Positions 15,733 to 23,960 of a stretch of DNA of 55,555 bases are shown one piece after another. The stretch comes from Prevotella sp. (GTDB lineage: Bacteria > Bacteroidota > Bacteroidia > Bacteroidales > Bacteroidaceae), in assembly GCA_017449025.1 (NCBI GenBank), contig JAFSKJ010000101.1, forward strand, positions 1-55,555, read 5' to 3'. The notes below the pieces were generated by a model. That model searched no databases, was not told the DNA's origin, and saw nothing but the letters and a program-made list of their open reading frames with translations. How positions within the stretch are numbered: position 1 is the first letter of the stretch; the number at the start of each line of letters is the position of its first letter. The position numbers and the translations under genes were made by a program.

Positions 15733-15812
15733 GTAGAGTGGCACTTTACGGAGCTAAAGTGGCACTTTTTTGAAATTAAGTGCCACTTTACAATCGTAAA
15801 GTGCCACTCTAC
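15733..15812. repeat. 80-bp nested palindromic element (second copy at 47036-47103)
   Basis: The outer arms are perfect 18-base inverted repeats (GTAGAGTGGCACTTTACG at 15733-15750 and its complement at 15795-15812). Inside is a second inverted pair of 13 bases (TAAAGTGGCACTT / AAGTGCCACTTTA). The same core word AGTGGCAC thus occurs four times, twice on each strand. It lies in the 603-base gap between the sigma factor and the YhcH-family gene; the rest of that gap holds only the promoters noted. It looks like a non-autonomous mobile or REP element; no transposase is near. Confidence 0.75.
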
Positions 15813-16087
15813 GGATGAGGCATGTTTCATGTATGACTTCAATAAATACAAGAAACGTGTATCTCCTGTCCTACTCCGTCAGGTGCTCCGTTCGGTGGCA
15901 CTTCAGGTTGCCAACAAGTTTGTGTATTAAGTAATCTTGAACTGTAAGGCATCTCGACAATGAGCCGTGTCCTTACAGGCTAATGGTGTGGCCACAGCAA
16001 CGCTTGACCTGGGTACAGTTGGAAAGATTGTCCTGTACCTCTTTGGCAGAAAGAACCTGGCGCAAAAGTAAAAAAACGGGGGAAAAG

Positions 16088-16118
16088 TTGCATAGTTATA
16101 TAAGATTTTGTAATTTTG
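16088..16118 (+). promoter_or_regulatory. Promoter of the YhcH-family gene
   Basis: TTG at 16088-16090 and TAATTTTG at 16111-16118 are separated by 20 bases, fitting the Bacteroidetes -33/-7 pattern. The ATG follows 36 bases downstream. Confidence 0.65.
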
Positions 16119-16154
16119 CAGCTGAATTGACAAACCAAATAAAAGAATACTAAT

Positions 16155-16601
16155 ATGATTATCGACACACTCGACAACCTGAACAAGTACGTAGGTGTGA
16201 ACCCGCTGTTCGCCGACGTAGTAGAGTTTCTGAAAAACAACGACCTCAACTCCATTGAAGAAGGCAAGCACTTCATAAAGGAGAAAGACCTCTTTGTGAA
16301 CATCACCACGGCCAAGGGCCGCAGCCGCGAGGCCGCTACGCTTGAGACCCACATAAACATGATAGACATTCAGATTCCTCTCGACGGTGAGGAGACCTTT
16401 GGCTATACGCCGCTCTGCGACCTTCCCGCATTTGAGTATAACGCCGAGAAGGACATAACGAAGTATGGTGATACCATGGCCCAGACATATCTGACTCTCA
16501 AGCCCGGACAGATGGGCATTTTCTTCCCTCAGGACGGCCATGCCCCCTGCATCTCAGAAAAGGAGGGCATCAGGAAAGCAATCTTTAAAGTAAGAGTTTA
16601 G
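16155..16601 (+). CDS. YhcH/YjgK/YiaL family (DUF386) cupin-like protein
   Basis: 148 residues, the usual size of the family. Family signatures are EEGKHFIKEKDLFVNITT, ETHINMIDIQIPLDGEETFGY and the C-terminal LKPGQMGIFFPQDGHAPC, which carries part of the putative metal-binding beta-barrel. Members are linked to sugar, sialic acid or uronate metabolism, some as proposed anomerases. It sits alone between a repeat-bearing intergenic region and the branching enzyme gene (49 bp downstream) and has its own promoter. The exact substrate is unknown. Confidence 0.88.
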   Translation: MIIDTLDNLNKYVGVNPLFADVVEFLKNNDLNSIEEGKHFIKEKDLFVNITTAKGRSREAATLETHINMIDIQIPLDGEETFGYTPLCDLPAFEYNAEKDITKYGDTMAQTYLTLKPGQMGIFFPQDGHAPCISEKEGIRKAIFKVRV

Positions 16602-16650
16602 ACTTAAGGGAAAAACGTAATTTTTGAACCTAAGAATCAGATATAAGACT

Positions 16651-18765
16651 ATGGCAACGACAAAGAAAGAGACAGCAGCCAAGAAGGCACCGGCAGCGAA
16701 AAAGACAACAGCCAAGAAGGCAGTGAAGACAGTGGCGAAGAAGGTTGAGCAGGCTCCACTGCATATAGGACTTGTGGAGCACGACTCATGGTTGGAACCC
16801 TTTGAGGGAGCCATCCGCGGCCGCCACGACCACGCTTTGTGGAAGATAGGACAGTTGACGCAAGACGGCAAGAAGAAGCTTAGCGACTTTGCCACCGGAC
16901 ACCTGTATTACGGCCTTCACAAGCTCACCAAGGGCTGGGTGTTCCGCGAATGGGCCCCTAATGCCACGGAGATTTACCTCATTGGTGACTTCAACGATTG
17001 GAAGGAGACAGACAAATACAGGTGCAAGCGCATTGAAGGCACAGGCAACTGGGAGTTGAAGCTCTCGGAGAAGGCCCTCAAGCACGGCCAGCTCTACAAG
17101 ATGAAGGTTCACTGGAACGGTGGCGAGGGGGAGCGCATTCCTGCATGGTGCCGCCGCGTGGTGCAGGACGACCAGACGAAGATATTCTCGGCGCAGGTGT
17201 GGAACCCGGAGAAACCCTACGTGTGGAAGAAAAAGGCATTCAAGCCATCGAAGTCTCCACTTCTGATTTATGAGTGCCATGTAGGCATGTCGCAGGATGC
17301 AGAGAAGGTGGGCACATACACCGAGTTCAAGGACAATGTGCTGCCCCGCGTCAAGAAAGACGGCTACAACGCCATTCAGGTGATGGCCATTCAGGAGCAT
17401 CCCTACTACGGAAGCTTTGGCTATCACGTCTCCAGCTTCTTCGCTCCCAGTTCGCGTTTTGGCACTCCCGAAGAGCTTAAGGCACTCATCGACGAGGCAC
17501 ACCGCATGGGCATAGCCGTGATTATGGACATTGTACACTCGCATGCCGTGAAGAACGAGGTGGAAGGCCTTGGCAACCTCTGCGGCGACCCCAACCAGTT
17601 CTTCTATGCCGGCGACCGCCATGAGCATCCTGCATGGGACTCGCTGTGCTTCGACTACGGCAAGGACGAGGTGATGCATTTCCTGTTGTCGAATTGCAAG
17701 TACTGGCTTGAGGAGTTCCGTTTCGACGGTTTCCGCTTCGACGGTGTCACATCGATGCTCTACTACAGCCATGGCCTCGGAGAGGCTTTCACCGGCTACG
17801 GCGATTACTTCAACGGCCATGAGGACGACAATGCCATTTGCTATCTCACCCTGGCCAACTGCCTCATCCATGAGGTGAACCCGCAGGCCATTACCATTGC
17901 CGAGGAGGTTTCCGGCATGCCCGGCCTAGCTGCTAAGTTCGAGGACGGCGGCTACGGTTTTGACTACCGCATGGCAATGAACATTCCCGACTACTGGATA
18001 AAGACCATCAAGGAGGTGCGCGACGAGGACATTAACGTATGCTCGATTTTCTGGGAGGTGAAGAATCGCCGGCCCGACGAGAAGACCATCTCGTACTGCG
18101 AGAGCCACGACCAAGCATTGGTGGGCGACAAGACCATCATCTTCCGACTCATCGACGCCGACATGTACTGGCACTTCGCAAAGAAGGATGTAAACGACAT
18201 TGCTCAGCGAGGCATTGCACTGCACAAGATGATAAGACTGGTGACGGCAGGAGCCATCAACGGCGGATACCTCAACTTCATGGGCAACGAGTTCGGACAT
18301 CCGGAATGGATTGACTTCCCCCGCGACGGTAACGGATGGTCGTATAAGTACGCCCGCCGACAGTGGAACCTGGTTGACAACAAGGACCTCTGCTATCACT
18401 GGCTCGGCGACTTCGACCAGAAAATGCTTGAGGTGATAAAGAGCCAGAGGAACTTCCAAGACACGCCCGTACAGGAGATATGGCACGACGACGGCGACCA
18501 GGTGCTATGCTTCATGAGAGGCGACCTTGTTTTCGTGTTCAATTTCTCGCCTACGCGCTCGTATACCGACTACGGATTCCTGGTGCCCACTGGCAGCTAC
18601 GACGTGGTGCTCAACACCGATTCTACGGACTTTGGAGGCAACGGTTTTGCCGATGACACGATGACCCACTTCACCAACTACGATCCCCTCTACGTACAGG
18701 ACAAGAAGGAGTGGCTCAAGCTGTACCTGCCTGCCCGTTCGGCAGTGGTACTGAAGAAAAACTAA
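16651..18765 (+). CDS. glgB: 1,4-alpha-glucan branching enzyme (GH13)
   Basis: 704 residues from the ATG at 16651; an upstream in-frame start at 16624 is less likely. It introduces alpha-1,6 branches into glycogen in the cytoplasm. The N-terminus is an unusual Ala/Lys-rich tail (MATTKKETAAKKAPAAKKTT..., about 35 residues). Then come a CBM48-type domain (FREWAPNATEIYLIGDFNDW) and the GH13 barrel. Catalytic regions are FRFDGFRFDGVTSM (nucleophile Asp), ITIAEEVSGMP (acid/base Glu) and YCESHDQAL. An all-beta C-terminal domain closes it. The sequence pattern is of the eukaryote-like GH13_8 branch. Two membrane protein genes follow closely. Confidence 0.93.
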   Translation: MATTKKETAAKKAPAAKKTTAKKAVKTVAKKVEQAPLHIGLVEHDSWLEPFEGAIRGRHDHALWKIGQLTQDGKKKLSDFATGHLYYGLHKLTKGWVFREWAPNATEIYLIGDFNDWKETDKYRCKRIEGTGNWELKLSEKALKHGQLYKMKVHWNGGEGERIPAWCRRVVQDDQTKIFSAQVWNPEKPYVWKKKAFKPSKSPLLIYECHVGMSQDAEKVGTYTEFKDNVLPRVKKDGYNAIQVMAIQEHPYYGSFGYHVSSFFAPSSRFGTPEELKALIDEAHRMGIAVIMDIVHSHAVKNEVEGLGNLCGDPNQFFYAGDRHEHPAWDSLCFDYGKDEVMHFLLSNCKYWLEEFRFDGFRFDGVTSMLYYSHGLGEAFTGYGDYFNGHEDDNAICYLTLANCLIHEVNPQAITIAEEVSGMPGLAAKFEDGGYGFDYRMAMNIPDYWIKTIKEVRDEDINVCSIFWEVKNRRPDEKTISYCESHDQALVGDKTIIFRLIDADMYWHFAKKDVNDIAQRGIALHKMIRLVTAGAINGGYLNFMGNEFGHPEWIDFPRDGNGWSYKYARRQWNLVDNKDLCYHWLGDFDQKMLEVIKSQRNFQDTPVQEIWHDDGDQVLCFMRGDLVFVFNFSPTRSYTDYGFLVPTGSYDVVLNTDSTDFGGNGFADDTMTHFTNYDPLYVQDKKEWLKLYLPARSAVVLKKN

Positions 18766-18780
18766 CCATAGCTGCCAGTA

Positions 18781-19947
18781 ATGAACTTCAACCATCCTGA
18801 TAAAGGCGGTAGCACCATTGTCGTCAAGACGATGTGTGCTTTCGTCTTTATTGCCTTTTCCATTCTCTGGCTCTACACCTTCCAGTCCGACGTGCTCGCT
18901 GTGGCACAGCATGTGCTCAGCGAAGGGCATACCCGCTACGACCGCCTGGTGGGCGCCCTGCTCATCACCGCTGTGCTCTATATGCTGCAGCTGTTGGCCT
19001 ATTACTTTACGCGGTTGAGGAAGATGTTCCATGCCCTCACCTACCTGCCGTCGATGCTCGTGCTTGCGCTTATCTCCGACATCAATTCCGACATCGACCG
19101 CCACTTCTCGCTTGGAGCCTGGTGGTGGGTAGTGCCAGTGGTACTGCTGTTCTGGGTGGCGTTGGTGATTGTGGCTCGTCAGATACAGACATACGAGCGT
19201 GGCGCCGGCAACTTCTTCTCGCGCCGCATGTGGGTGAACATGCTTGTCATGGCAACAATGATTGTGTGTGTCGCCGCAGTGGGAAACACTAATGCTGTGT
19301 TCCACTTCCGGGCACACGCCGAGGTCAAACTGCGCGACGGCCTCTATAAAGAGGCTCTTGCCGTAGGCAACCGCTCGCAGGAGTCCGATGCCAGCCTCAT
19401 GATGCTTCGCATCTACGCCCTGTCACGCAGTGGAAGGCTTGGGGAGCACCTGTTCAACTATCCCATAGTGGGTGGCAGCGATGCCATGCTCCCCTTCGGC
19501 AACCCCTCGCGTACAGTTCTCTTCCCTGCCGACAGCATCTTCCGATACCTCGGAGCCATACCAAAGGGGCAGATGACCACCAGAAGCTACCTTAGTCTGC
19601 TGGAGAACAAGGGCAAGGCAAGCCCGGCTGTGGGTGACTACATGCTGGCGGCGTGTCTCATTGACGGCGATCTCGACACATTCGTCAGACTTTTGCCAAA
19701 ATACTATGAATTGGACGGCAACCTGCCACGCCATTACCGGGAGGCACTGACATTGTACACCCACCAGCGTGCCACCCCGGCCGTGACATGGCATGACAAC
19801 GTGATGGAGGAAGACTATGCCGACCTGCAGAAGCTTGAAGCCACCTGCCCAGACGCAACGGAGCGCAAGGTGAGGGTGGCGGAGAAGTACGAAGGGTCGT
19901 ACTGGTACTATTTTGAATATGTTAAGGCAATGAAATTCAAAGAATAA
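18781..19947 (+). CDS. Integral membrane protein of unknown function (DUF6057-like)
   Basis: 388 residues. The N-terminal half has about five hydrophobic helices (e.g. AFVFIAFSILWLYTF, WWWVVPVVLLFWVALVIVA, MLVMATMIVCVAAVG). The C-terminal half (about 180-388) is soluble, helical and TPR-like in texture (FHFRAHAEVKLRDGLYKEALAVG, MLRIYALSRSGRLGEHLF). I associate this layout with the Prevotella DUF6057 family, from memory only. It starts 15 bp after glgB and ends 4 bp before the next membrane protein, so the three are probably co-transcribed. No function is proposed. Confidence 0.75.
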   Translation: MNFNHPDKGGSTIVVKTMCAFVFIAFSILWLYTFQSDVLAVAQHVLSEGHTRYDRLVGALLITAVLYMLQLLAYYFTRLRKMFHALTYLPSMLVLALISDINSDIDRHFSLGAWWWVVPVVLLFWVALVIVARQIQTYERGAGNFFSRRMWVNMLVMATMIVCVAAVGNTNAVFHFRAHAEVKLRDGLYKEALAVGNRSQESDASLMMLRIYALSRSGRLGEHLFNYPIVGGSDAMLPFGNPSRTVLFPADSIFRYLGAIPKGQMTTRSYLSLLENKGKASPAVGDYMLAACLIDGDLDTFVRLLPKYYELDGNLPRHYREALTLYTHQRATPAVTWHDNVMEEDYADLQKLEATCPDATERKVRVAEKYEGSYWYYFEYVKAMKFKE

Positions 19948-19951
19948 AACA

Positions 19952-20905
19952 ATGGAACAGCACAACGATTTATCACTTCAGAAGAGCCGCTCTGCCGGAG
20001 CATGCATAAAGGCAGGCGTGTCGCTCTACTTGTCGAACTTCAGGAAAATATTCCGTCAGACATGGATTGCCGCACTGCTGTGGGCTGTGGCTTCGGTAGT
20101 AGTAGGTACCATCTCTGTCACCACCTTTCCGCAGATAATGGCCTTTGCCTCGGCTCCTGCCGGTGGCGATGTAGCCAGCTGGCTTGTTGCCATGGAAATA
20201 GTATATGCCATTCTGTCATTGATTAGCTTGGCGGCATTGGTTCTACTTACTGGCACCGGACTGGCAGTGCTTAGCCAGCATGCCGGGCAAGGCGCCATTA
20301 GTCAGCCTACCCGAATATTTGCCTTCGACCGCACCATCATTTGGCGAACTATAAAAGCAGCTGTCATGTTGGTAGTGATTGAAATAATTGTCTGCATCTG
20401 CCTGTCTCTGCTGATGGTGGCACTTATGATGCTGATGGGGCGTGGTGCAGGCTTAGGCCTTGCCATGGTGATATTCCTGATAGTATTAATACTGCTCCTG
20501 CCGATAGAATATGTTTTGATAAAGTATGTCATCAGCCGGAGCGGAAGTCTTCTCCGCCATCTGTCGGATGGCTATCCGCGCGGCCTGCGCCACTTAGGGC
20601 TGATATTCCTCGTGATGCTGGTTACAGAGATACTGGTGATGCTGGTAATGCTGGTGATAGGACTGCCGGCCTTTATCCTGGCTTCTGCCAACATAATGGC
20701 TTACGGAGGAACACTCATGGGCGACCCCCTCGGCATGCCGGGATACATATTGGCCCTGACGGCGGTTACCATGTTCATTTCTGGATTCATACAGGCCTAC
20801 GTGTTTCTTATGGCTCTCTTCCCTGCCTACTATATGTATGGTTCTATTGAGCAGCAGGAGACAGAGCGCATAGAGGCCATACGAGCCATCGGCAAGCAGC
20901 AGTAG
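19952..20905 (+). CDS. Multi-pass membrane protein, unknown family
   Basis: 317 residues with about six long hydrophobic segments (around residues 40-60, 85-110, 135-160, 165-190, 220-245 and 270-295) and short polar ends. The cytoplasmic tail EQQETERIEAIRAIGKQQ is charged. I recognise no catalytic or transport motif; the overall form recalls uncharacterised Bacteroidetes membrane proteins with a YIP1/DUF-like layout. It follows the previous gene by 4 bp. Confidence 0.7.
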   Translation: MEQHNDLSLQKSRSAGACIKAGVSLYLSNFRKIFRQTWIAALLWAVASVVVGTISVTTFPQIMAFASAPAGGDVASWLVAMEIVYAILSLISLAALVLLTGTGLAVLSQHAGQGAISQPTRIFAFDRTIIWRTIKAAVMLVVIEIIVCICLSLLMVALMMLMGRGAGLGLAMVIFLIVLILLLPIEYVLIKYVISRSGSLLRHLSDGYPRGLRHLGLIFLVMLVTEILVMLVMLVIGLPAFILASANIMAYGGTLMGDPLGMPGYILALTAVTMFISGFIQAYVFLMALFPAYYMYGSIEQQETERIEAIRAIGKQQ

Positions 20906-20961
20906 AGCCGCACAAGATAAAACAAAGACTTCATTGATTACGGATAAACAGCTCACATACA

Positions 20962-22032
20962 ATGCAAAGAATACTTTTCATCGACCGTGATGGAACGATA
21001 ATTGAGGAGCCTGCCGACGAACAGATAGACTCTTTCGAGAAGCTTGTGTTCACCCCAGGCGCCATTCGCAATCTGGCGTTCATACGCCAGAAACTTGACT
21101 TCCGTTTCGTCATGGTGAGCAATCAGGACGGACTGGGCACAGACTCCTTTCCTGAGGAGACCTTCTGGCCGGTACACAACCTGATACTGAGGACGCTTGA
21201 GGGAGAGGGCATCACTTTCGACGAGCAGCTCATCGACCGTCACTTCCCCGACGACAATGCTCCCACACGAAAGCCAGGCACGGGCATGGTGGAGAAATAC
21301 ATGAACAATGCAGACTACGACTTGGAGAATTCATACGTCATCGGCGACCGAGAGACTGATGCACAGTTTGCCAGAAACATAGGATGCAAGGCATTGATTC
21401 TTGGACGCGACGGCATGACATGGGACAAGATTGCTGAGCTGCTCTTTGCCGGAGAGCGAACGGCTGAGGTAAGGCGTACGACAAAAGAGACGGATATATA
21501 TATTAAGGTGAACCTCGACGGCACTGGAGCCTGCGACATCTCGACAGGACTTGGATTCTTCGACCACATGCTTGAACAGATAGGTAAGCATGGAGGCATG
21601 GACCTGACCATACGCACCAAGGGTGACTTGCATGTAGATGAGCACCACACCATTGAGGACACGGCAATAGCCCTGGGAGAGTGCCTGTACGAGGCATTGG
21701 GCTCGAAGCGGGGAATAGAGCGCTACGGATATTCGTTGCCTATGGACGACTGCCTGTGCTCTGTCTGTCTCGACTTTGGAGGACGGCCTTGGCTGGTGTG
21801 GGATGCAGAGTTCCGTCGCGAGCGCGTCGGTGAAATGCCAACAGAGATGTTCCTGCACTTCTTCAAGAGCTTGAGCGATGCAGCGCGCATGAACCTGAAC
21901 ATACGCGCCGAGGGGCAGAATGAACACCACAAGATTGAGGGGATATTCAAAGCGTTGGCGCGCTCACTGAAAATGGCCGTGCGCCGCGATATATACCACT
22001 ACACACTGCCGTCGACAAAAGGCACGCTTTGA
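20962..22032 (+). CDS. hisB: Bifunctional histidinol-phosphatase / imidazoleglycerol-phosphate dehydratase
   Basis: 356 residues covering two steps of histidine synthesis in the cytoplasm. Residues 1-165 are the HAD-type phosphatase ([12 protein letters not shown] with catalytic Asp8 and Asp10, then [12 protein letters not shown] and a zinc-loop region [17 protein letters not shown]). Residues about 170-356 are the dehydratase ([47 protein letters not shown]). The fused form is known from enterobacteria and many Bacteroidetes. No other his gene is nearby in this window. Confidence 0.96.
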   Translation: MQRILFIDRDGTIIEEPADEQIDSFEKLVFTPGAIRNLAFIRQKLDFRFVMVSNQDGLGTDSFPEETFWPVHNLILRTLEGEGITFDEQLIDRHFPDDNAPTRKPGTGMVEKYMNNADYDLENSYVIGDRETDAQFARNIGCKALILGRDGMTWDKIAELLFAGERTAEVRRTTKETDIYIKVNLDGTGACDISTGLGFFDHMLEQIGKHGGMDLTIRTKGDLHVDEHHTIEDTAIALGECLYEALGSKRGIERYGYSLPMDDCLCSVCLDFGGRPWLVWDAEFRRERVGEMPTEMFLHFFKSLSDAARMNLNIRAEGQNEHHKIEGIFKALARSLKMAVRRDIYHYTLPSTKGTL

Positions 22033-22037
22033 ACCTT

Positions 22038-22054
22038 CCCACCCTTGGGGTGGG
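22038..22054 (+). terminator. Hairpin after hisB
   Basis: A perfect 7-bp stem, CCCACCC and GGGTGGG around TTG, begins 5 bases past the hisB stop. It lacks a strong T-run, so it may be a 3' stabilising or weak termination hairpin. Confidence 0.4.
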
Positions 22055-22063
22055 GTGGGGGCC

Positions 22064-22150
22064 TTATTTGTTTGCTTTGTTGCGATAGATGAAGATGCCG
22101 ATGACAACCAGTATCACCACGGCACCAATCTCAAGCCATTGCATATTCAT
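22064..22150 (-). CDS. 28-residue single-pass membrane peptide
   Basis: Reading from the ATG at 22150 gives MNMQWLEIGAVVILVVIGIF followed by IYRNKANK and a stop. That is a short polar start, one clean transmembrane helix (about residues 8-22) and a basic tail, so positive-inside orientation puts the C-terminus in the cytoplasm. It lies 41 bp downstream of the lipid kinase gene on the same strand and could be co-transcribed with it. Amino-acid composition is far from random, which supports a real micro-protein. No homolog family is known to me. Confidence 0.5.
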   Translation of the reverse strand: MNMQWLEIGAVVILVVIGIFIYRNKANK

Positions 22151-22191
22151 ATATATAGGTATTAGGGTTTTCGTAAAGCAGGAATGTACTT

Positions 22192-23127
22192 CTAAGCCGG
22201 GATAAGGAATTGTATGACCTCCTTCTCGATGTCAACGCGGAATGGACCTACAGGAGTCTTCATCAGTCGTCCGTCGATACCTACCAGCGCCTTCTTTGCC
22301 TCGTCGACGAAAACCTCGCTTGTGCGGAATGGATGCACGCTGCGGTGGTTGAGGAACCGGCCGGATATTAGCAGCCACAAGCCCTCTATCAGTTGTACCA
22401 CTTCGGGGTGATAGACCACGGACACGTCAAGCATGCCGTTGTACGGTACGGCATTTGGTGTCTGCCCGTAGCCGGGGCCAGAGCCGATACATACCGTCAT
22501 CACCTTTCTCTCTATGGTTTCGGTGTTTATGCGCAGTTTCATCTTGTACTCCATGCGGTGGAACAGCATGACGAAGAGCGACGAGAGGAACGAAAGCGTG
22601 CGGCTGCCGAAGAGGCGGCGCGTCTGACGGCGCAGGTTCATTATGTCTGCCGTCATGCCGATGTTCACGCAGTTGAGGAAGTAGCGGTGGCACTTCTCAC
22701 CTTTCTTGTTGGTATAGCGTATGCAGCCGAGGTCAATCTTTCTCAGGCGGCGCTTGGCAAGCCATTCCACCGTCTGCTCCACGTCGTTCTCGTCGAAATC
22801 CCAGAAGCGGGCAAAGTCGTTCATGACACCGTTGGGGACCACTCCAAGCGCAATCTCGTCGCGAACAGTCTTTTCCTCCTTCATCAGGCAGTTTACGGCA
22901 TCGTTCAGAGCCGAGTCGCCACCAACTATGATGATGGTCTTGTAGCCGTTGTTTATGAGCATGGTCATGAGGCGCTCCACGCTGTCGCTGGTCTCGCTCT
23001 GAACCATGTCGTACACCACGCCCTTGTCGTCAAGCACTTGCTGTATTCTCTCCCATCGCTTGCGATTGTTGGTTACTCCGTTCTTGGGGCAGTACAGTAT
23101 GCCCCACCGTGTAGTTTCTACTGCCAT
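22192..23127 (-). CDS. Diacylglycerol-kinase-family lipid kinase
   Basis: 311 residues. The DAGK catalytic domain occupies about residues 8-140: IIIVGGDSALNDAVNCLM is the glycine-rich nucleotide motif (GGDGTxxE type, with Ser-Ala in place of Gly-Thr), and LGVVPNGVMNDFARFW corresponds to GxxPxGTxNDFAR. The C-terminal beta-domain ends with VGIDGRLMKTPVGPFRVD. Such YegS/DgkB-like enzymes phosphorylate diacylglycerol, sphingoid bases or related membrane lipids. Bacteroidales make sphingolipids, so a sphingoid substrate is possible but not shown. It has its own promoter upstream. Confidence 0.85.
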   Translation of the reverse strand: MAVETTRWGILYCPKNGVTNNRKRWERIQQVLDDKGVVYDMVQSETSDSVERLMTMLINNGYKTIIIVGGDSALNDAVNCLMKEEKTVRDEIALGVVPNGVMNDFARFWDFDENDVEQTVEWLAKRRLRKIDLGCIRYTNKKGEKCHRYFLNCVNIGMTADIMNLRRQTRRLFGSRTLSFLSSLFVMLFHRMEYKMKLRINTETIERKVMTVCIGSGPGYGQTPNAVPYNGMLDVSVVYHPEVVQLIEGLWLLISGRFLNHRSVHPFRTSEVFVDEAKKALVGIDGRLMKTPVGPFRVDIEKEVIQFLIPA

Positions 23128-23189
23128 AGTATCGTTTCCGTTGTTTGTGCTTTATGCGCGGGACAGCAAATGTTCCCGCAAATATGCTG

Positions 23190-23221
23190 CAAAGTTACGA
23201 AAAAGTGGAGAACAACACAAA
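23190..23221 (-). promoter_or_regulatory. Promoter of the lipid kinase gene
   Basis: On the minus strand TTTG (23221-23218) and TAACTTTG (23197-23190) are 20 bases apart, an excellent Bacteroidetes -33/-7 pair. The start codon is 63 bases further on. Confidence 0.75.
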
Positions 23222-23305
23222 AGAATTGAGCCTTTTTTTTGCCAAGATGCAGTAACTTTGTGCACAAGATGCACAGAGTAGTGGAAAAAGGTTGGCAAGA
23301 AACTG

Positions 23306-23926
23306 TTACATGAGAGAGAGGCCAATAGTGCGGAGCGCACTCTCGGCGAGCCGTTTGTAGACAAGGCCGAGCTGCGAGAAGCGTGTCAAGCTGTTCATGG
23401 CAGCCTTGCTTACATATACGGGATCCTGCTGTATGGCGGCAAGGGCCTGGTCGATGAACTCGTTAATGCCGCGCTCATTAGGCTCACGGCCGTCCATGAA
23501 CAAGCGAGAAAGAATGTTGAAGCCACAGAGCTGATAGAGAGGGCGGTCGGTGGCTATCCACTTGTAGGCCTTCTCGGCAGCGCAGGGCAGGTACTGGAAG
23601 ACATTCATCGCAGTCTGTTCTGCCACCTCAATGCTCTCGGTCTGCTCCATCCACAGGTCGGCCACCTCTGCCAGCATCTCGCCCTTGGGCATGAGCATGG
23701 TGGCAAGAATCTTGCACTCGCGGATGTTTTCTTTCCACAGCTCAATGGCGAGCCGGTAGTCTGGGCCGATTTCTGTAGCCATCTCCTGCAGGCGAGGAAG
23801 GGTGACACCCCAGTTGAGGTGGTAGTCAAGGCCTTTCTGTCGCATGGACTGTGCTATCGCTCCGTCCATCACCGTGCGGAACGACAGCTTGATTTCCTTT
23901 ATCCTAATATTTATGTCTTTATCCAT
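23306..23926 (-). CDS. AlkD-like DNA alkylation repair family protein
   Basis: 206 residues, almost wholly helical, in a HEAT-like arrangement (GVTLPRLQEMATEIGPDYRLAIELW, EVADLWMEQTESIEVAEQTAMNVF, AAEKAYKWIATDRPLYQLCGFNILSRLF without gaps in pattern). This resembles the short AlkD-related 'DNA alkylation repair' proteins of Bacteroidetes. AlkD enzymes excise alkylated purines, but catalytic residues cannot be verified here, so a structural assignment is safer than a functional one. It lies 34 bp downstream of the dipeptidyl peptidase gene on the same strand. Confidence 0.6.
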   Translation of the reverse strand: MDKDINIRIKEIKLSFRTVMDGAIAQSMRQKGLDYHLNWGVTLPRLQEMATEIGPDYRLAIELWKENIRECKILATMLMPKGEMLAEVADLWMEQTESIEVAEQTAMNVFQYLPCAAEKAYKWIATDRPLYQLCGFNILSRLFMDGREPNERGINEFIDQALAAIQQDPVYVSKAAMNSLTRFSQLGLVYKRLAESALRTIGLSLM

Positions 23927-23960
23927 GCAGAAACTCTTAAATCTCGAATCTGGGATTCTT

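Noticed and set aside
15649-15930. A plus-strand frame of 93 codons with WHFxxxKWHF-like repeats
   Set aside because: It is the translation of the AGTGGCAC palindromic element and not a protein gene; the opposite strand gives the same pattern.
16786-17871. A 361-codon minus-strand frame
   Set aside because: Antisense to glgB, which has all catalytic motifs in the plus frame.
23240-23262. A plus-strand TAACTTTG box downstream of the lipid kinase promoter
   Set aside because: No plus-strand gene follows it and no -33 is at the right distance; probably a chance match in an AT-rich gap.
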